The translations under genes and the position numbers were made by a program. A stretch of 64,000 nucleotides of DNA from Pelodera strongyloides (taxonomy: Eukaryota; Nematoda; Chromadorea; Rhabditida; Rhabditidae), in NCBI GenBank assembly GCA_036852015.1, contig JAANDG010000026.1, positions 310,001 through 374,000 on the forward strand, given 5' to 3'. Below are positions 37,197 through 49,875 of the stretch, piece by piece. Numbering within the stretch: the stretch's first letter is position 1; the number at the start of each line of letters is the position of its first letter. Below the pieces are notes generated by a model. The model worked only from the letters and a program-made list of their open reading frames with translations. It was not told where the DNA came from and ran no database searches.

Positions 37197-39076
37197 AAAG
37201 AAGAGAGAGGAAAGGAGATTGATGGGATGTGAAGAGAAGAGAGTGATGTGGGATCTAATCTGTCCCGCACATAAGTGGATACTGCAAACATGTCTTTGTG
37301 GACTGGCGATGGTGCTTCGCTCTTTAAACTAATAAACAAAAAAATACAAGCAAAGTGAAAGACGAAATTACGATTTTTCTTCATTCAAAATTAGCGGTAA
37401 AATATTTTATTCCGTTTGCATTGGCTACTGCTACGCGGCAATTGGATAGGACGTGATTATTTTAGCAGTTTACTCACAATTCGATAGATCGCATCACCGC
37501 TATCAACGGTGGCAAAACACTTAATGAAAGACACAGACACTAATTTGTATCAGATATCAGATTCCACTATTGAATGCTTTCAAATGTATGAAATGAACTC
37601 GCAAACGACAATTCATCAGAAAAAAATAGAATCCCATACATGAATAGGTGTCTCATTCCAGAAAAACCGTTCGCGTAGATAAAGCTACGCATGTTCTTTA
37701 CGGATTTGTCACAAAGAGCAACAATTCAAGTCATCCATTGTAATCATTAAATAATTTGGTTGCTTACACACAATCAGGTGTAATAGCAGCGTGGTAATTT
37801 CCTGCTGTAGATTAATAATTGCAATGGTAGTGTGCCTCTATAATTCGTAAAATATTCGCAAAATGACGCACGATCAACGAGGGTTTGATCGCAGTACACA
37901 TTGCTTAGTCCGAAACAATGTTTTTCTCAATGCTTGAGTCCAAAAGTTAAAAATATCGTTTTTTCCTTTGGATTTGATTATTCTACAGTAGTTAAGCATT
38001 TGAATTTAGGGGTGACTAGTGGAGTTGCCTGTGAGAACAGATATTTAGTAACGCGGCTTTGATACCGTAGTCGGGCGAATGCGGTTGCGTGGGCCATTGA
38101 GCACGCAAACACTAGATCGCAGTAAGCGGGGAAGCCTCTGGGAGGGCTGTCTTGCGACAGCACCCGTGTTGGCTCCGCCCATTACAACTATTTTATGCTT
38201 ACAAGTTTTACGGACAAAAAACGGCGAACGATCGGATATACATTATTCAAGGATGTTTTTCCATCTGTGACTTCATTCCCAGGCTGTTTGACTAATAATT
38301 TGCGTTTTACGGTCCTTTATCTCATTCATAGAAGAAAAAATAGCGATTAAATTAACTTAAGCCCGTTATTACCTTGTCTACGCGGCTTTTTTCAGCTCGA
38401 AAATTGTTGTTAATTTATTGTTTCGTATTCTCAGGTTCTCTGAATAATGGTTGGAACATTTTAATAAGTTTGATCTTTGATCAGTGAGTGTTTGCGAAAT
38501 ATTGTCCTTATATTCAGACGGTGATCATGCCATTATTTATTTCAGTGACTTGTCCGATAATGTATTGCTAATTGTGTGTTTATATGCCCCATTCAGCACG
38601 GGTTTTAATAGGAACTTTCTGTGTGAATCTACTGTTGTATAGTGGAAAATTAAATCTATCCATTTATATTTTACTGCCAGAAAACTAGGAAATGGTATCC
38701 AGTTAATTAACTTCTATGATTAGTTTTGGCTGAAGATAATGATAATCAGATCAAGTTGCCAATGAAGTGTTTATATGGTCTTCTTCGCTTATTTCCTTCT
38801 CAGTACAGTTGGCTGATATGTGTTTTTCCCGGCTTTTCTCTATTTTGGAATTCTTTTCTGACAGTTTACTTGACATAAAATAGTAAAATAAGAAATCTAA
38901 TCCTGCGCGTAACAAAACAAGTAAGAAGTTTAATTTATGAGTTTATCATGACATCGTCCAGTGGAAAGTTCTGCGTCACTTTGCTCGAGCCATATTTCGA
39001 CCTGTCATGGATCTGCTAATATTATATTGTGATTTTGCAGAGAGTACCAGAATCTGGATTGAATCCTTGTGTGTGG

Positions 39077-42000
39077 ATGGACTCCCCGCGAGCTCTGCGG
39101 CCGCGTGGGCGACTCCCGCACAGACAGGGTCCACCCACACTACTGCAACCCATTAGTGCTCCATCTCCATACATGCAGAACCCAGTCTACGAGCCTGTCT
39201 TCAGTTCGAGTAAGTGGTTCTCTAGTTCTTTTAGAGTATAATGCACATTGGTGTAGAAAGGTTGACTAAATTTAATTTGGCATAAGTATGTGGGGTATGG
39301 TTTGCATTTTGCTAGTAAAAATAGTCTTATCCAGAAAAAACTTTTCGACCATGACTTGCCTGCGTGTTGTAGCTATATTTCAATTGTGTAAACAATAAAC
39401 ACAAAAAATTAAGCAACAAGGTGTAACGATGAAGAAGGCAAATTGTATAGCACGTCTATATTGAAGTGCTGCGCTTGACAAAAATGATTTTGTTTTTCTT
39501 CGGCAAAGGGGCGGGAGCTGCCGTGCATGGTGATTCATTATGAGCTGAATGTTTTCTTTACTTCACATTTGGTGTAATGTGTTTTAGCTGAAAAGAAACA
39601 CATATTTTTTCGTTGTAGAAAGGTTTAAAATTACACAAAAAATATATATATATTGATATGAGAATGTTAATGAACAAAATTTAGATTCGCTTGCAAGTCG
39701 ACTATCCAGTTTGGTTGTGGCGGGACCATCGTCGATCAATTCAGCTCACTCAGAATCAACGTCTCCCAGATTGATCATTGTTGATGTTGATGATATTGAG
39801 GAAACTGACGGCCAACTTCCAGGACCATCCAATGTTAATTTACCCTGCACGCAACTCAACTACGCAATTGCCCAAGATGATATACGAACGTCTCAATGCT
39901 ACAATTACCCCCTTGCGCCGAATGTACCTTCTACCTCAACTCAGGGACCAATTACCAGAGCACGGAATCAGAACCAGACAATGCAACCAACATTGTCCTC
40001 AATACCGGCGAGCTATTCCCAGACTATGTCAATCCCTTCGACATTATCGGTGGCCAATAGTCTCGCTTCACTATCAACATCATTAGCGGAGGCGTCAATA
40101 GCATACAGTCAGGCTCAGGCATCTTCCCTATTATCTCAAATAACTGGACCATCCACTAGGTCTAGAAGTCATCAACACCATAATGCAGGCACTCTATCAT
40201 CACCACCAGTGACCTTTCCACAGATCACTGTGACGTCACCACCCATATCTTCTAGTCTCAATCATTTGCAATCCGAGCCCACGGCACTGCCTCACCTATC
40301 CCTGGAAACGGTAACCTCTCTGTTAGAAGCCATTGGACCTCCAGCAACGAGGACGAGGAGTCATCATAATGTTGTGGAACCCATGCAATATCCTGAGACT
40401 TCAGGTATTACCGGCCCTGTAACTCGGAATAGACTGGCTCATCTTGATCATGCGGCCCCTCACCAACCAACATCACCTACTAAGAGAACGAGGAAATCAA
40501 AGAATGATCCTTATGCGCCCAGTGCTTCAGAGGCTCCAGTAATTACTGAAGAGGCCCCGAAGTTTCCCGAATTCCCAGATCCGTACGCGGAACCTCCACT
40601 AGTACATGAAGAAGATTACGAAGAAGAAGCCAGAATCGAACTCAACTACAAAATAAAACATTACGGACCATCAACGGTGGGTCAATTTGCCAATTTGTTC
40701 TTATGCGTTTGTTTTGGAAAAAATTTTTATCAGAAAAATGTAAACGGGCTTCCGGTATGTGAACAAGGATCTGCTCGGTCAGTTCTTTTAAGTACTCTGC
40801 CTTTTCAGAGCAAGGATGAGGACGCTGACAGTGATATTACTGAACCTCACTATTTGGAAACCCCATCTCCCAAAGAAGGATCAGTCATGTACGTCCTTCA
40901 TTAGATAACGATAATGAACTTTAAATATGCCACAAAGAAGTGTAAAACATGCTTTAAATATGCGGTATGTTGATCTGCATAATGGAAAACAACTTCCCTC
41001 TTTAGTGATGTTATCTGTTATCCGAGTTTACGTGCCGTGCATTTTTAACTTTTTTTTTCAAGGTTTCCCACCAATGAGGACTCTGACGAAGAAGAGGGCG
41101 AGGAAGTCGATCGGGTACGTCCCTGGATTTCTTTCGGTTAATAACACTTACCGATATACCTGAGGCCGGGAGCTTGGGTCTATTATATAAAGCGACATAA
41201 GGTCTCCATCCACGTAAATTACTGCTTCAAATTATTACTCCAACCTTTTCAGAAACGGCCGATAATATTTGGCATCGAATCTCGTGACCGTGTAGATCAA
41301 AATGCTGGCGAAGACGAGGGTTGGAACACGGTACCTTGCTGATACTTATTGATTCTATGGTTTCTACAGTATTCTCATTTTCTTGTTACTTAAAATAGCC
41401 ATTCGTTTGCACTAACTTTACATCATATTTTATGTCCTTTGTTTGCATTACATTGCCATACGTGCGACGAAATGGAGAAAGGTATGAGTTCATAAAAATT
41501 TTATTTTTATTAATTCTTTCAGAGGGACAATAATAAACTGTGCAATTTGGTGATGCATAGTGTAATCTCGGGACTCAAGTCGGTTTTCGACGTGTTCGGA
41601 GACGAGAACGTCACAAACACAGAAATCGCCAATGCAACACAATCACTCGTTAGCTCATATCGAAAGGTATGCGACAATTTCTATGCGTTTGCGTTAAAGT
41701 TCACAAATGTTCTAAAGAAAAGTACACTAATTTTTTGAATGTTGTAACAGGCATTATCTTCAGATTGTTGCTTCCAAGATTCCTTCTGCAAAGGTGCGTT
41801 TCGTCGACGAATTTGTGTACCGGATGTCTCTGATGATGGAGTGAGTCATTTTAAGGCACATTACAGAAAGAGCATACATACTATTCTGTCTGGCGCCCTT
41901 CCCAAGTTATAGCGGTTTGTTGCCCCCTCTCTTTTCTTGACCGTTGCAATTTTGTTGTTTATTTCCTCTTATCCGTTTTTATCGCGCGGTTTTTTTCTCG

Positions 42001-45000
42001 TCACGGGATTTATTTTGACGTTCGAAATGTTTTGTTGCTAAGTAACAGAAGACAAGTGTCATTTTGGGATCAGTAATTAAAAATTTTTTGTTGTAATCAC
42101 ATGACAAAAAAAGGAAACTGTAATTGGAACACTAGTTGTGTAGCTTACGTTAGAAAACAAATAAATATGTTCCTTTAGCAGGGGTTGTGGTATTGTATTA
42201 TAGGAGATAAAACTACATCAAATCAAGCAGTTGCTTGCAGGGTATGTGCCACAGGCAAGAAAATGTTTAAACGCACATAGTTATTGCGCGAAAAAGTGCC
42301 ATACTTTTGATTAAAGCACATGAGATGAAAAGTAACAGTGTCTGGAATGAGACCATCCATTACATATTTGCACTTGCAAGGAGCAATTAAATTGGATGGT
42401 CGCACCACTTTACGAAGCCTATTAACATGGCATCCTATCTCCTAGTTACTTAGCAACTGAAGTTCAAATTATTTTTAGTAAATCCTTTTAATTGCATCTG
42501 ATTGAACTATTGATGATACGAACACATCAACTTTAAAGGGACTCGCTGAATTAAAGAATGATAAAAAATGTTTTGGTTCAAACACGAACCAGACGAAAAC
42601 ATAGTGGTGCAAACCATCAAGCATTAAAACCAAGAACTGTATTCAAGAAAGGTTTCGGCAATTTCGGCTACACTTGCTTGTTTAATCATTCTTTATACTA
42701 TAGGAAGCTTGACTGTTGCGCTAATCGCCAAAGAGTGCTTCGTGTGATGGCGAAAGTGGCTCGTTGTGTTTGGAAAGAGCATGGAGGACAGGTCCTCACG
42801 TCGGCATTGGTGGAACACATTGTAGAGGTTTGTAAATACTCCTTCTTTAAAGGATTCCTCATGTGCTCATTGGTACACCCATCTCTGCTAGTTTTAGCGT
42901 GTGTTAATGAGCTGACTTAATTGTGAATTTATTCGCTTTAGAATTGTCATGCTGATAGCGAGGAAGTGCGAGCGAATTGTTGTTGCATGGCCGGATGTTT
43001 ACTGGCCGAGGACAACGATACAAAACCATCACAGAATACAGAGGAAGGTGCTTCAACTGAGGATGGTACGTATAATCTGTAACGTATAATCTCAATATCT
43101 GTTGGCAGGTTGACAGAGCATTTGCTAAGTTGCGTATTGTAGAGTGTATACTATTTGACCAAACGATAATTGCTTCCCCATACAAGGCCTGTACGCAGAG
43201 ATGGCCCTTATTTTCAGTGTAATGAGATGCTGTTCAGCGCCACTAGCGTGTGTGATGATTCCAGCAAACTCACAGAGAGTTGTCCTAATATGCTTCAATC
43301 AGCCGATTGTGTATAATTACGACGTATGTAAATAATGCAACAAATTTTGTTTCGTGAATTGAATCGCAGTACCTTGGACATATTTGATATTTCAGTTCAT
43401 GGTGATCCATTTTTGGATGGTGGATCCCGTCTGAGGGTAGCACGGATACTCGCTGACCGATTTTACGATAGGGTTTGTAAATCTTCATGTTTTCGAGCTT
43501 GATTCGTTTTGAATACGTTTGCATATTTACCTGTTTGTTCGGATTGTGTTGCGACTTTGGCATACTTTTGTACGAGAACTTTTATGGGCGTGTGTTTCTT
43601 TTTAATGGAGGAAATATTCAGGCGTGCGAAGTGCGGTTAGAGGTTGTGTGGGCTCTGTCTGTTATTCAATTCGATGAAGTTTCACCAGCCTACGTGAAGA
43701 TGTTCGACGGATCTCCTGAAGAATGTATGTTTTTTTAATGTCATATCAACTATAACGTTTCTACGATTTGGATATTGGATGACGAACGAATTATACTTGA
43801 TCACTTTTATTTTATGATGATGTTTATACTTTGTCAGCAATCACACTTTATTCAACTTTATTAAGTATTATTTAGTGCTGGCCAAGTTTACACTGGACCG
43901 TGATCCGCAATGTCGGCGTGCTGCTATTCTATCGTTGGACACGAAGACAAGCAAACACTTGGACCCGTTTGTTGCAGCGGCAGTCACTGATTCGGATGTA
44001 GATGTATGTTTGAGACTGTTATTGGAACCATATTGGAACTATAGACATATTCGGAGTTGGATTAACCTGGAATTGAATACGTGTGGATAAGGGGGTATGA
44101 TGAATCATATTGAACCCAACGAACCTAATAACCTAGTAAAACCTAATAATGAATGATGAACCTAATAACAAGGAGCTAATCTTATTTGATTAATGGAGTG
44201 TTTTACCTGTGTTCTACGCCTATTTGCTACTTTTTTAATTGTATTGCATTTAAATATTTAGGTTCGTAAAGCTGCTATCCGCCAGTTGGCCCAGTTGGAC
44301 TTCGACGAAATGTCCGAAGAGACCCGTTTTGCGATATTAACGGGTACCGTGACTGACTACGATGGTGAGTGTGCTTTGTATTTTCTATATCCATATTTGT
44401 ATGGAACTTGTTTTTCGCCAAACTTGTTTCATATATCCTTGCAGGGAAAACAATGACGAATGTAATATACAAATAATAACTTTTTTTTTACTCCCTGGGT
44501 GGCCCCACCCCTTCAACTTAAATATGCTGAAGTTACTTCACGTACTAATTTGTTCCATTTATAAAGCTTACATCACGCATACCCTGAGTAAGACGACGAT
44601 CAATATTTAGAATGTCATTTGTTTAAGCGTTTTGGTGATATGGTTTTTATTTCATTTTATTTTAGAAGAAATTTCCTTGTATGCAGTACATGTCCTTCTT
44701 TCTGTTTGGCTCAGGCATCTCACTGACAAATACAAAGCTTCCAAACAACGTGGGGTAAGTTCACAGTTCTAGTGTGCGAGCGCAATGAAAAAGTCATGTT
44801 GTATGCCTACAAGAGCCCTTCCTATATTAAAGTGCTATATGGATTCCGTTTCTTGATTTACCGATAACATTGACGGTTGTGGCAATCACATTCATTTACA
44901 TATGTCGATCACATACAGCCAAATAGTAGAAAGTGTTTACCAACGAACAAAGTGAATGACGAGCATGGTTTGTGCATTTTAGTCTCGAGCAGTTGCAAAT

Positions 45001-48000
45001 GATACTCAATGCCTGGTTCCTGTGGCTTGCAAACTCCTTCAGTCGATTTCGTACGAAAACGATCTTCAGGTTTGTGTTCGCATTTTTAAATCAGGTGTGT
45101 AATTTTTGTTTCTTGTAATTGTGTAATGTGAGTACAAATTTCACGTTGCAGAAGTCGCGACGAATTTTGATCGCTTCGTTTCGAATTCTTCGCAAATCTC
45201 TGAAATTTCCCGGTGTTAACTTGGAAGATTTTGTGAGTGAATTGATCGATAGTACATCAACGGAAGATGGAATGATATCGGCCCATAACATGGAATCACT
45301 TTTATTGAGAAAGGGGTATGTATTTCGCTACTATTACTTTTGATGTGTATTGTAGTCGCTGGTCTCATTATATTACAATATCATAGTCACTGATCATTAT
45401 CATCCTCATCAATTCAGTGACCATTTATACATCAAAACTTTTATGCGTTTTGTTTCACTCGTTGAATGAATCTTTTACTTTCCAACTTATCAAACTTCAG
45501 AAAGACAAACAAGAGCCGACTGGTGTTAATCTTTTTCTGGAGAACACTGATATTGTTCTGTTCCAAATCTTCTTATGGAGAAGTAGACACGCTCAGCTGT
45601 ATGTTCCGGCTGTGCCCGAGTTTGCTGACCACTTGCAACATTATGAACTCGTGAGTTTTTTGCGTTTCTAATATTGCGTTTTAGGTCAGACTATCACCAC
45701 CTTTAACTTTGTTCGAAGTATTACAGAAACAAGCAAAGTTTCGCTTTTTTCCTTGCGTACTATCTTGTTATCCATTCCAGTTAATGTTTTTGTGACCTAT
45801 TTTACCTTTTCAGATGTATCAAGGATGCCCTGGACAAAAAGGAAGCCGGGTTTACTAGTGCCAAAGAAATGATTCTCGAAATGCTCGGAGTGTTGAGGAA
45901 AATGGATAAGACTGATCCGATTGGACTGTGAGGATTTTAAACTATGAAGACTTTTTGCAACAACTTTATCCATAATGGGTAGACGTCACCTTATATTGAT
46001 GCTTGCAGTGAATCGTATCGATCGCTTCTGGAAGATTTGCTTCTTTCTCGATCAAAAGCAATCGGAAAGCGAGTTATCGAAGTGGTTTTCTGCGATGTCT
46101 ACAACTTTTTCTACAAGCAACAGGTTTATCTTTTCGATCTTTTTTTTCCTGCGGTCTGCATAAACTTACCCATTTACAGGCAAATAGACTTTTGCTATAG
46201 AAAAATATTCCTTTTTTCCAGTCCGCCGTACCTCATTTGATGAATGTGATCAGGAAGATTTGTGATAAACAGACCGTGGACCATGGGGGCGCTGTTATTT
46301 CAACTGAGGAAGCAAATGTAGGCTTTCCTTTGTTTCTCCATATTCAGTAGGCCCGGATCCTTATCACAAAGACTTCTTTGGAGCGATTCCTGGTGACGTT
46401 ACTAGAATGTTCGTGGCATGTTACCGGCTGAAGCGTTCCTAGGCTGGGCATGTTATCTGCTGGTAGTAGGTAGTTAGAAGCAATGGATATTGTGATGGAT
46501 GGAAAAAAATTCAGTCACTGTAAATTTAATCATTTCAGGCGGAACTTGCTCTAGAGACGCATCATCATGTTCTGAGTATCATCAACAGTGCAATGAAGAC
46601 TGGAAGATTTAAAAAGGAAAACAGCCGACTGCGACAGATCATCGAGAAATTTGTAAGTTTTATATTATGAACATATTGCCCCGGTGCAATCTTTGCCTTA
46701 CTTGTTATGTGTGGTTTGGACCGTTTTAGATCTTAAATTAAAATGTTCGATGTTTTAGGTGATACCGACGTACACTTCGCAAGAAACAACGGATGACAGT
46801 GCGATGCACCAGGAAATGCGGGATTGGGCAGTGGAGATTGTTGGAATTATGTGTTTGGCAGACGCGAATACAGCCAGGGATCAAACCTCCTATTTGAGGG
46901 ATGTCTTCATGTTCGGCTACCCTGAATTACAGGTAATTTGTTCAACATCTAGTAAGAATAAATCAATTCTTTTCTTTATAAGCCTAACAATACGCATTTT
47001 TGCAAGTTTTGGCAGAATAGTTTCACCTCTGGCTAGATATATGTTTTGCCTGTTACAAAGTTACGCTATATTTCAAGTAATGTACTTAATAGTTTTCTAT
47101 TCAGGGCACAATCCTGAAGGTGCTCACTGATATGGTCGTCCTCTACTCGTATGATACTGTTAATCAGTGGTATACAGTTGAAGTTGAGTACCCTCCCGGA
47201 GTCAACCTTCCACTTCTGACAAATTCTCTCGCAGATGCCTTCAACACGGGTGTTGCGGTGAGTACATTACTTCATTGCTCCTTTATTGTGATCGGCTCTC
47301 GAACTACTCATTGTACAATGAGAAACTGCAACGCCGTTTTTTAGTAACATTTCACCTTTCCGTGAGTAGCCCGAGTTGCCATATCCTCATAGCAACTTGT
47401 CACTTCAACGGGGGCTTGGCGCAGTGGCAGCACCTTGCTCACGCCACGGTCACTGGTTTAGTTCCTGCCCGGAACCCTTCACCCGTTGGTAGCTGGGTCC
47501 TTGCGGAGATAAATCAGCTTCCCAAGAAAATTTGCCTCCGGAAGTTTGAAGGCCAGTATGTCCGGCTTCAGAATTGAACTGGACCCAGTAGCACTGTTTC
47601 TGCATTTTCGGTTGATATAACCCGGTACTCTTTATCTCTTTTTACTTGTCACTTTACTAGTGAGTCATTTAGATCGGTGATATCGCTGTGGACTCCGTTA
47701 TTTGCTGTTGTAAAGTGTTGCTCCACGAACCGAGAAGTGAATTTCTCTCAGTGTTGGCTATGCTCTTAATGAGGTAAACAATTTACAAGTAATTCACTTT
47801 GAATATATTTTACACACGGCGGTGTAATTTTATTCTGTAATATTGTTTGCAGGTTACACCAGAAAACCGACAGCGATACAGATGATCTGAAGGCGTGCAT
47901 CTTCCAGTTCCTGATGATTTTCACTATGACTTCCAGGTACTGATGTGGTTTATCGTAATTTATTTGCCTGCAAACAATGAGTACTACGTCGGTATGAAGT

Positions 48001-49875
48001 TGGGCATGCCAGAGGAACCCCCTGGCTGGCTGCCATTCGATGTTAGCTTCCATATTCCAATCGTTTCAGGTCGAATCAAGCGATGATTGTTGAGGCATTT
48101 GTGAAGATGACAACCAGTCATTTGGCATCACCGCAGAATATGGAAACGGTAATTTTATCCACTTTGTTTTGTTTGTTCCCGGAGCGTTGTTTATTGGATG
48201 TGCAGTTATTAATGATTTCATCTTGCAGCTCGAGTTTACTCGGATGTGCGTCACTTTTATGCAAATAACGGCTTATGACTGGTGCTCAGAGAAGGATAAA
48301 GAACATGTTTGTTTTATACTATTGTTAGAAATGTATTCTTGTTTTACAGCATTGTTATTATTAATAATACATAAGAATGCATGCGTAGATGTGTTCATAA
48401 AATGATGGTGATGCCCCATACATTTTGCTCTTGCGCAAGAATGGGATACAAATGGGCATGATCTTCTTTTAATCTTAGCCTGTTATCTTTATTAAATGTA
48501 TGTCTAATTTCAGGTTGGAAGCGTCCAGCCCGAGTTACTAGAACACGTCTTCCCAAAATTGCAGCAAAAACTGAGTGCCAAATACATTATTGGATACGCA
48601 AAGGTATGCATTTAATAACAGTTTCGGTTTTTAATAACTGAAAATAGCACCGAGTGAGATTTACTCATATTCGTCGAACTGTACATGGGATTCAATTTCA
48701 GATGTGCTCTCTCGTCAGTTTTGAGGGTTTCTCCGAGGAACAGTTGAATCGAGCAAAACAGCTGGCTGCCGAACACAGCAAGGTGGGTTGATAAGTTTGT
48801 TCACGTTATCTCTGCATTCCACGAAAAGTTACTATTTTTGTTCGCTGTATGGTTTTACACAACTGCATCTCTTTGCAGTGGTAGTATTTGTTGCGCATTA
48901 TTATTTATCCTTTCAGAGACTGTCGAGTCTGCCAGCTGCGTCAAGGGTGCAGGTTCAATCAGCAATAATGTATTTGAGTCGTTTGGTGTCCCGAATTGAG
49001 AGAGAAGAGAAAAGAAGACGTGGAGAAGAAACAGGAGAAGAAGAAATACTGCGGATAGAGAGAAGACTAGACGTTGATGATTCGGACGAGATCATTGACG
49101 TCGAGACCATTGAAGGTGGAGAATCAGAGAAGGCAGAGGAACTAAACTGGGCGCAAGAAATGAGTAAGAAGGTCAAAACGCTCGAGAAGAAAGCACGCCA
49201 GGTGAATATTATTGATACATGCTCTTTTTTATCCACGTAGACTTCCACGAATATTTGAGTATTATATATTTGCTGCATTGATTTTGAAAACTCGAAATAA
49301 TTAATTTTCTTTCAGAACGGTGAATCTCCCTTGGTGGCACTTACAAATCCAGAACACGTGTGCTCGCTGCCAAATACGAGCATGTCTAATCTACGGAGAA
49401 GTGCGAGAACGTCAACGTGCAATGGGAAGACAAACACAGCCTCGACACCCAATACAGACTCTGTGGTGTCGTCTTTACAAGCAGCCATCGTCAATTCCCC
49501 ATCGTCACCTCACATCCAGAACGATCAATCCTTGAATTGCGGTTCAGCAACTATGAATGCAAAGCGTACACCCACGCGACAAGTAAGCAACGGAATCAAG
49601 ACGCCCGTCATAGTACCAAGTGCCAGAGTAAGATTTTTTATTAATTTGTGAGCCCAAGTGAGTTATGAGCCCAGAATATTACTTATTTACGTATATTATT
49701 ATATGAGCTAGCATTCTGACTTGTTAGTCAGAATCTCCGATAATTCAAGAATTTCCAGAAGCGTCGGCTAGGCAACGTTGACAATTCGGATAACATACAG
49801 ACTTCTCATGCTTCACCTTCCAAGAAATCGTTCATGTCACCGACACGACAGAGTGCCCGCATTCGAAATAAGTGA
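39077..49875 (+). CDS. NCAPG: condensin complex subunit G (CAP-G; HEAT repeats + Cnd3 C-terminal domain) with a long N-terminal extension
   Basis: About 32 exons join in phase, from 39041 (ATG at 39077) to 49875, roughly 1565 residues. Large exons are 39685-40676, 48917-49201 and 49316-49627. Exon ends not listed elsewhere follow GT/AG at 41253, 41523, 41764, 42704, 42942, 43396, 43622, 43876, 44262, 44666, 44983, 45152, 46009, 46222, 46539, 46759, 47105, 47673, 47853, 48070, 48229, 48514, 48702 and 49759 (starts). The core from 41253 (~1100 aa) is HEAT-repeat protein of CAP-G length: VRKAAIRQLAQLD, ADHLQHYE, YELL-type Cnd3 helices (AIGDIAVDSVICCCKVLLHE), then a charged coiled coil and a basic tail (SPTRQSARIRNK). 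CAP-G binds the kleisin of condensin and DNA, for mitotic chromosome compaction. The first ~430 residues are Ser/Pro/Thr-rich and unlike known CAP-G. Exon 45501-45650 has a frame conflict (see findings). Could be two genes if the extension is separate. Confidence 0.88.
42034..42457. mobile_element. possible MITE in a CAP-G intron
   Basis: GTTGCTAAGTAAC at 42034-42046 and its exact reverse complement at 42445-42457 bound about 420 bp inside the 862-bp intron between exons ending 41840 and starting 42704. No ORF of note lies inside. The 13-nt end is itself a near palindrome. No target-site duplication was recognised, so the call rests on the terminal inverted repeat alone. Confidence 0.4.
47411..47580 (+). 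mobile_element. tRNA-derived SINE inside a CAP-G intron
   Basis: TTGGCGCAGTGGCAGCACC (A box, 47416 on) and GGTTTAGTTCC (B box, 47455-47465) are spaced as in a tRNA, followed by an unrelated body to about 47580. It lies in the intron 47258-47672. The B-box neighbourhood is shared with the fragment at 36690. Confidence 0.6.

Larger units (their letters stand above)
35013..39040. other. 4-kb intergenic region with microsatellites and a SINE trace
   Basis: No exon chain on either strand. It contains two CT/GA microsatellites, a tRNA-like B box near 36720 and a GC-richer patch near 38060-38180 with no recognisable coding. The first, probably noncoding, exon or trans-splice site of the CAP-G gene lies at its right edge (acceptor at 39040). 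Confidence 0.6.

Noticed and set aside
37124..37384. ORFs rich in Arg/Glu or Ser/Leu on both strands
   Set aside because: Translations of the (GA)n microsatellite.
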